Source: Akkermansia sp.
GTDB taxonomy: Bacteria > Verrucomicrobiota > Verrucomicrobiia > Verrucomicrobiales > Akkermansiaceae
Assembly: GCA_017379255.1 (NCBI GenBank)
Contig: JAFNWZ010000130.1
Coordinates: 1-18,566 of the forward strand
Direction: 5' to 3'
DNA: 18,566 nucleotides
Below are positions 15,949 to 18,566 of the stretch, in pieces. Both the position numbers and the translations under genes were made by a program. Within the stretch, counting starts at the first letter, position 1; the number at the start of each line of letters is the position of its first letter. Under the pieces are notes generated by a model that saw nothing but the letters and a program-made list of their open reading frames with translations, was not told the DNA's origin and did not search any database.

Positions 15949-18084
15949 TCAGTAGATGAAGAGCATTTCATGGTATTTCGGCAGCGGCCAGTTTTCATCG
16001 GCCACCTTCGCCTCCAGTTCATCTGCTACGCGGCGCAGATTCTGCATGGCCGCCAGTATTTCCTCGTGCAAGCCGCCCAGCGCGACACGCAGTTTATCGC
16101 AGTGCTGCTGCAGGCTATCCAGCCCCTCGCCCAGAACAGCAGCCTGAGAGCGCAGGGCTTCGAGCCCGGAGCTTACGCCGGTCTCCCGCGCCAGTTTCAG
16201 GCTGTTCAGCACCGTGAGATACTGCTGCTGAACCCCCGGAATAATCTGGCTGGTCGCCATTTCCAGCGCCGTTCTGCCTTCGATTCGTATCTTACGGTGG
16301 TAATCTTCCAACCCCACCTCGAAGCGGGATTCCAGTTCGCGGCGGCTGAAAACCCGGTATTTCTCAAATAACTGCACATTTTCCGGGCTGGTCAGGCACT
16401 TGAGCGATTCCATCGTGGTGCGGGTATGCGGCAGGCCGCGGCGTGCTGCTTCCTCCAGCCAGCTCTGTGTGTAGCCGTCACCATTGAAAATAACGCGCTT
16501 GTGTGCCTTCAGAATGGCTTGCAGGTGGCTCTGCAGCTTCTCATGGAAATCCGCAGCCTTCACGCCGGAAAGGAAATCGGACATGCGGTCAAAGGCTTCT
16601 GCCACAATCACATTGAGAATGATATTTGCACCGGAACAGGATTGACTTGAACCCGGCGCGCGGAACTCAAACTTGTTGCCGGTGAAGGCGAAGGGGCTGG
16701 TGCGGTTGCGGTCGGTGGCATCGCGAGGGAGAGGCGGCAGCGTATCCACTCCGACCTTCATGGGCGCAATATCGGCGGCATCCTGCACGCAGCCTTGCTC
16801 CAACTGCTCCAGGATGGCTTCCAGTTGGTCGCCCAGATACACGGAGATAATGGCCGGAGGCGCTTCATTGGCACCGAGCCGGTGGTCATTGCCGGCTCCG
16901 CTTACGGCGCTCCTGAGCAAATCAGCATGCAGGTCAACGGCTTCGATGATGGCGCACAGCACCGTCAGGAAGATAGCATCGTCCTGCGGATTGCTGCCGG
17001 GATTGAGCAAATTTCTGCCTTCGTAATTGATGCTCCAGTTGTTGTGCTTGCCGGAGCCATTCACCCCGGCAAAGGGCTTCTCATGCAGCAGGCAGACAAA
17101 ACCGTGCTTCTCTGCCGTCTGCCGCAGTATTTCCATCACCAGCATATTGTGGTCGCAGGCTAGGTTCACCTCCTCAAAGACGGGAGCCAGCTCAAATTGC
17201 GCCGGTGCCACTTCGTTGTGGCGGGTCTTGGCCGGAATGCCCAGCTTCCAGAGGGTCTGCTCCACATCGCTCATAAAGTTGAGCACGCGCGGACGGATGG
17301 CGCCGAAATAGTGGTCTTCCAGCTGCTGGTGCTTGGCGGGCGGCGCGCCGAACAGGGTCCTGCCGGTCTGGATGAGGTCCGGCCTCAGCAGAAAAAAGTG
17401 CTTGTCGATCAGGAAATACTCCTGCTCCACGCCCAGCGTGACAGTCACCTTGCCATTGCCGGAGCACCCGAAGCACTTCATCAGGCGCCGGGTGGCGGCG
17501 GAAAGAGCCTGAATGGAGCGCAGCAGCGGTGTCTTCTTGTCCAGGGCCTCACCGGTATAACTGCAGAAGGCCGTGGGAATACAGAGGGTTGCCCCATTGT
17601 CATGCCGCTTGATAAAGGCCGGACTGGTCGGGTCCCAGGCCGTGTAACCACGCGCTTCGAACGTGGAGCGGAGGCCACCGGAGGGAAAGCTGGAAGCATC
17701 CGGCTCGCCTATGATGAGGTTCTTGCCGGAAAACGCAAACAAGGCCTTGCTGCCGCTTGGCTCCAGAAAAGAATCATGCTTCTCTGCCGTGCCGCCGGTG
17801 AGCGGCTGAAACCAGTGGGTATAGCTGGTGGCGCCCCTGGCCACGGCCCATTCCTTCATGGCGTGTGCCACATCTCCGGCAATCTCAGGGTTCAGCGGCT
17901 TACCCTTCTCAATGGTCTGTAATAATTTGCTGCACGTTTCCTTGGGCAGGTAGTCGCGCATGACCTCGGCGTTGAACACGTCGCAGCCATAATCGGCTAT
18001 GCCGGTTTGTACCGCCTCCGGGACAATCGGGCTCTTCGATGTGGATATGTCTCTTACTGCGTTCTTGCGATTGAGATTTCTCAT
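15949..18084 (-). CDS. glnN: Glutamine synthetase, type III
   Basis: The enzyme joins ammonia and glutamate with ATP to make glutamine in the cytoplasm. At 711 residues it is far longer than GSI (~470) and fits the GSIII family. It opens with the GSIII signature region ([13 protein letters not shown] at 35-47, [14 protein letters not shown] at 84-97, EKHDSF at 101-106). [10 protein letters not shown] (218-227), [14 protein letters not shown] (288-301) and GSGKHNNW (343-350) supply the metal- and substrate-binding residues. The C-terminal third is helical. A good AAGGA ribosome site stands about 8 bases before ATG 18084, the clearest in the window. Transcription is predicted from the sigma-54 promoter at 18132-18148. 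It is first in a seven-gene run that includes two glutamine users. GSIII is not expected to carry the GSI adenylylation site, so transcription may be the main control. Confidence 0.96.
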   Translation of the reverse strand: MRNLNRKNAVRDISTSKSPIVPEAVQTGIADYGCDVFNAEVMRDYLPKETCSKLLQTIEKGKPLNPEIAGDVAHAMKEWAVARGATSYTHWFQPLTGGTAEKHDSFLEPSGSKALFAFSGKNLIIGEPDASSFPSGGLRSTFEARGYTAWDPTSPAFIKRHDNGATLCIPTAFCSYTGEALDKKTPLLRSIQALSAATRRLMKCFGCSGNGKVTVTLGVEQEYFLIDKHFFLLRPDLIQTGRTLFGAPPAKHQQLEDHYFGAIRPRVLNFMSDVEQTLWKLGIPAKTRHNEVAPAQFELAPVFEEVNLACDHNMLVMEILRQTAEKHGFVCLLHEKPFAGVNGSGKHNNWSINYEGRNLLNPGSNPQDDAIFLTVLCAIIEAVDLHADLLRSAVSGAGNDHRLGANEAPPAIISVYLGDQLEAILEQLEQGCVQDAADIAPMKVGVDTLPPLPRDATDRNRTSPFAFTGNKFEFRAPGSSQSCSGANIILNVIVAEAFDRMSDFLSGVKAADFHEKLQSHLQAILKAHKRVIFNGDGYTQSWLEEAARRGLPHTRTTMESLKCLTSPENVQLFEKYRVFSRRELESRFEVGLEDYHRKIRIEGRTALEMATSQIIPGVQQQYLTVLNSLKLARETGVSSGLEALRSQAAVLGEGLDSLQQHCDKLRVALGGLHEEILAAMQNLRRVADELEAKVADENWPLPKYHEMLFIY

Positions 18085-18115
18085 GGTTTCTTCCTTTGTT
18101 TTATCGAGCCGGTGG

Positions 18116-18152
18116 CTCTACTTTTTACTCCTGCAAATACCGTGCCAACTTT
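18116..18152 (-). promoter_or_regulatory. Sigma-54 promoter of glnN
   Basis: On the minus strand TTGGCACGGTATTTGCA (18132-18148) has the invariant GG and GC with exactly ten bases between them, a full match to the -24/-12 consensus. The start should fall near 18120, giving a leader of about 36 bases with a small hairpin, GAGCC/GGCTC (18106-18110 and 18114-18118 on the plus strand). The feature covers the wider 37-base segment shared in mirror orientation with the gltB promoter. Sigma-54 promoters need an enhancer-binding ATPase; none is encoded in the window. Confidence 0.88.
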
Positions 18153-18245
18153 TCAACGCATCCCAAAAATTGCCACTTTACGGCGGCTCGGGACTGAAAT
18201 CCCGGCTTCGACACGCTTTCTCAACGCCCCGTGACAGGTAAAAAA

Positions 18246-18272
18246 TGTAAAATTCAGGTGGATGGTTTTACA
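18246..18272. promoter_or_regulatory. Candidate enhancer site between glnN and gltB
   Basis: TGTAAAA (18246-18252) and TTTTACA (18266-18272) are perfect 7-base inverted arms with a 13-base spacer. The site lies about 110 bases upstream of the glnN promoter and about 150 bases upstream of the gltB promoter, suitable for one activator acting on both. It is not the enterobacterial NtrC consensus. A GC hairpin, CGGGA (18189-18193) with TCCCG (18200-18204), lies nearer glnN. I see nothing else firm in this 392-base gap. Confidence 0.4.
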
Positions 18273-18420
18273 AAATTGTAACAGGCAGTGCGTTCAACAA
18301 GCGTAGAAACGCCGGGATCAGCCACGCATCTCGATAAATTGGTGTTTGTTGTTCTCGAAGCACGGCTACCATTTTTCTGTGCTCATTGCTCAAATTCTAA
18401 GCTATGACAGCCCGGATTCC

Positions 18421-18458
18421 AAAGTTGGCACGTTTTTTGCAGGAGAAAAAGAGTAGAG
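18421..18458 (+). promoter_or_regulatory. Sigma-54 promoter of gltB
   Basis: TTGGCACGTTTTTTGCA (18425-18441) matches the -24/-12 consensus with GG and GC separated by ten bases. Transcription should begin near 18451, about 25 bases before the gltB ATG. The flanking bases from 18421 to 18458 closely repeat the glnN promoter segment in the opposite orientation, including GCAGGAG and the start-site region ending GTAGAG. Confidence 0.88.
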
Positions 18459-18476
18459 ATTCATTATACCGTTTGT

Positions 18477-18566
18477 ATGAAGACGCAGTTATACGTACCG
18501 GAAGACAAGGGGCTTTATCAGGCCCGGTTTGAGCATGATGCCTGTGGAGTCGGGCTGGTGACCAAC
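18477..18566 (+). CDS. gltB: Glutamate synthase large subunit, first 30 codons
   Basis: The 30 visible residues start MKTQLYVPEDKGLY and reach FEHDACGVGLVTN at the window edge. The DACGVG block is the mature N-terminus of glutamate synthase large subunits. Its Cys (residue 24) is the glutamine amidotransferase nucleophile exposed by removal of a short propeptide, here about 23 residues. The enzyme transfers the glutamine amide to 2-oxoglutarate, completing the GS-GOGAT cycle with glnN next door. The start has no Shine-Dalgarno at normal spacing and is chosen because it lies ~25 bases after the predicted sigma-54 start. The rest of the gene lies outside the window, so NADPH versus ferredoxin type cannot be told. 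Confidence 0.85.
   Translation, partial: MKTQLYVPEDKGLYQARFEHDACGVGLVTN

Noticed and set aside
18085..18131. Glutamine riboswitch in the glnN leader
   Set aside because: The leader is ~36 bases with only one five-base hairpin; no glnA-motif architecture was seen.

Overview
The window reads as chromosomal DNA of a GC-rich bacterium, most likely Verrucomicrobiota and possibly Akkermansia-like. That assignment is an inference. It rests on lysine synthesis by the LL-diaminopimelate aminotransferase route (DapL), a type III glutamine synthetase, a PurF with the LKHEC-type N-terminus also found in Bacteroidota, and canonical TATAAT and sigma-54 promoters, which argue against Bacteroidota. No phage, transposase, CRISPR array, tRNA or rRNA was seen. 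Almost everything is core biosynthesis.

Left part, plus strand. A 5'-truncated yajC (to 352) adjoins an oppositely oriented Nudix-like fragment at about 116-124, a join that looks chimeric or rearranged. A 128-base hairpin-rich gap with four GTGAAAT(T/C) copies leads to aroE (481-1380). A 404-base gap then holds a terminator, several hairpins and the promoter of a large phosphohexomutase gene (1785-3728). After a strong terminator comes a compact operon, dapA-dapB-folK-panB (3921-6844), with gaps of 7 to 11 bases. It supplies lysine/peptidoglycan, folate and pantothenate.

Right part, minus strand. Seven genes run from 18084 down to 6922: glnN-purF-carA-nadE-carB-dapF-dapL. They are closely spaced, with 4-base ATGA overlaps at carA/nadE and carB/dapF. 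Glutamine synthetase leads, followed by two glutamine users (PurF and CarA/CarB), an ammonia-dependent NAD synthetase, and the last two DAP-pathway enzymes. dapA/dapB and dapL/dapF therefore reach the shared panB-dapL junction from opposite sides.

Right end. Divergent from glnN is the start of a glutamate synthase gene (gltB, from 18477). Both genes have textbook sigma-54 -24/-12 promoters embedded in near-identical 37-38 base arms that face away from each other. The roughly 270-base spacer holds a candidate activator site. Glutamine synthetase, glutamate synthase and, by read-through, a set of glutamine- and ammonia-consuming enzymes thus appear to be under one nitrogen-responsive control. 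This is the most interesting part of the window. All components belong to known families; I found no gene family I would call new.
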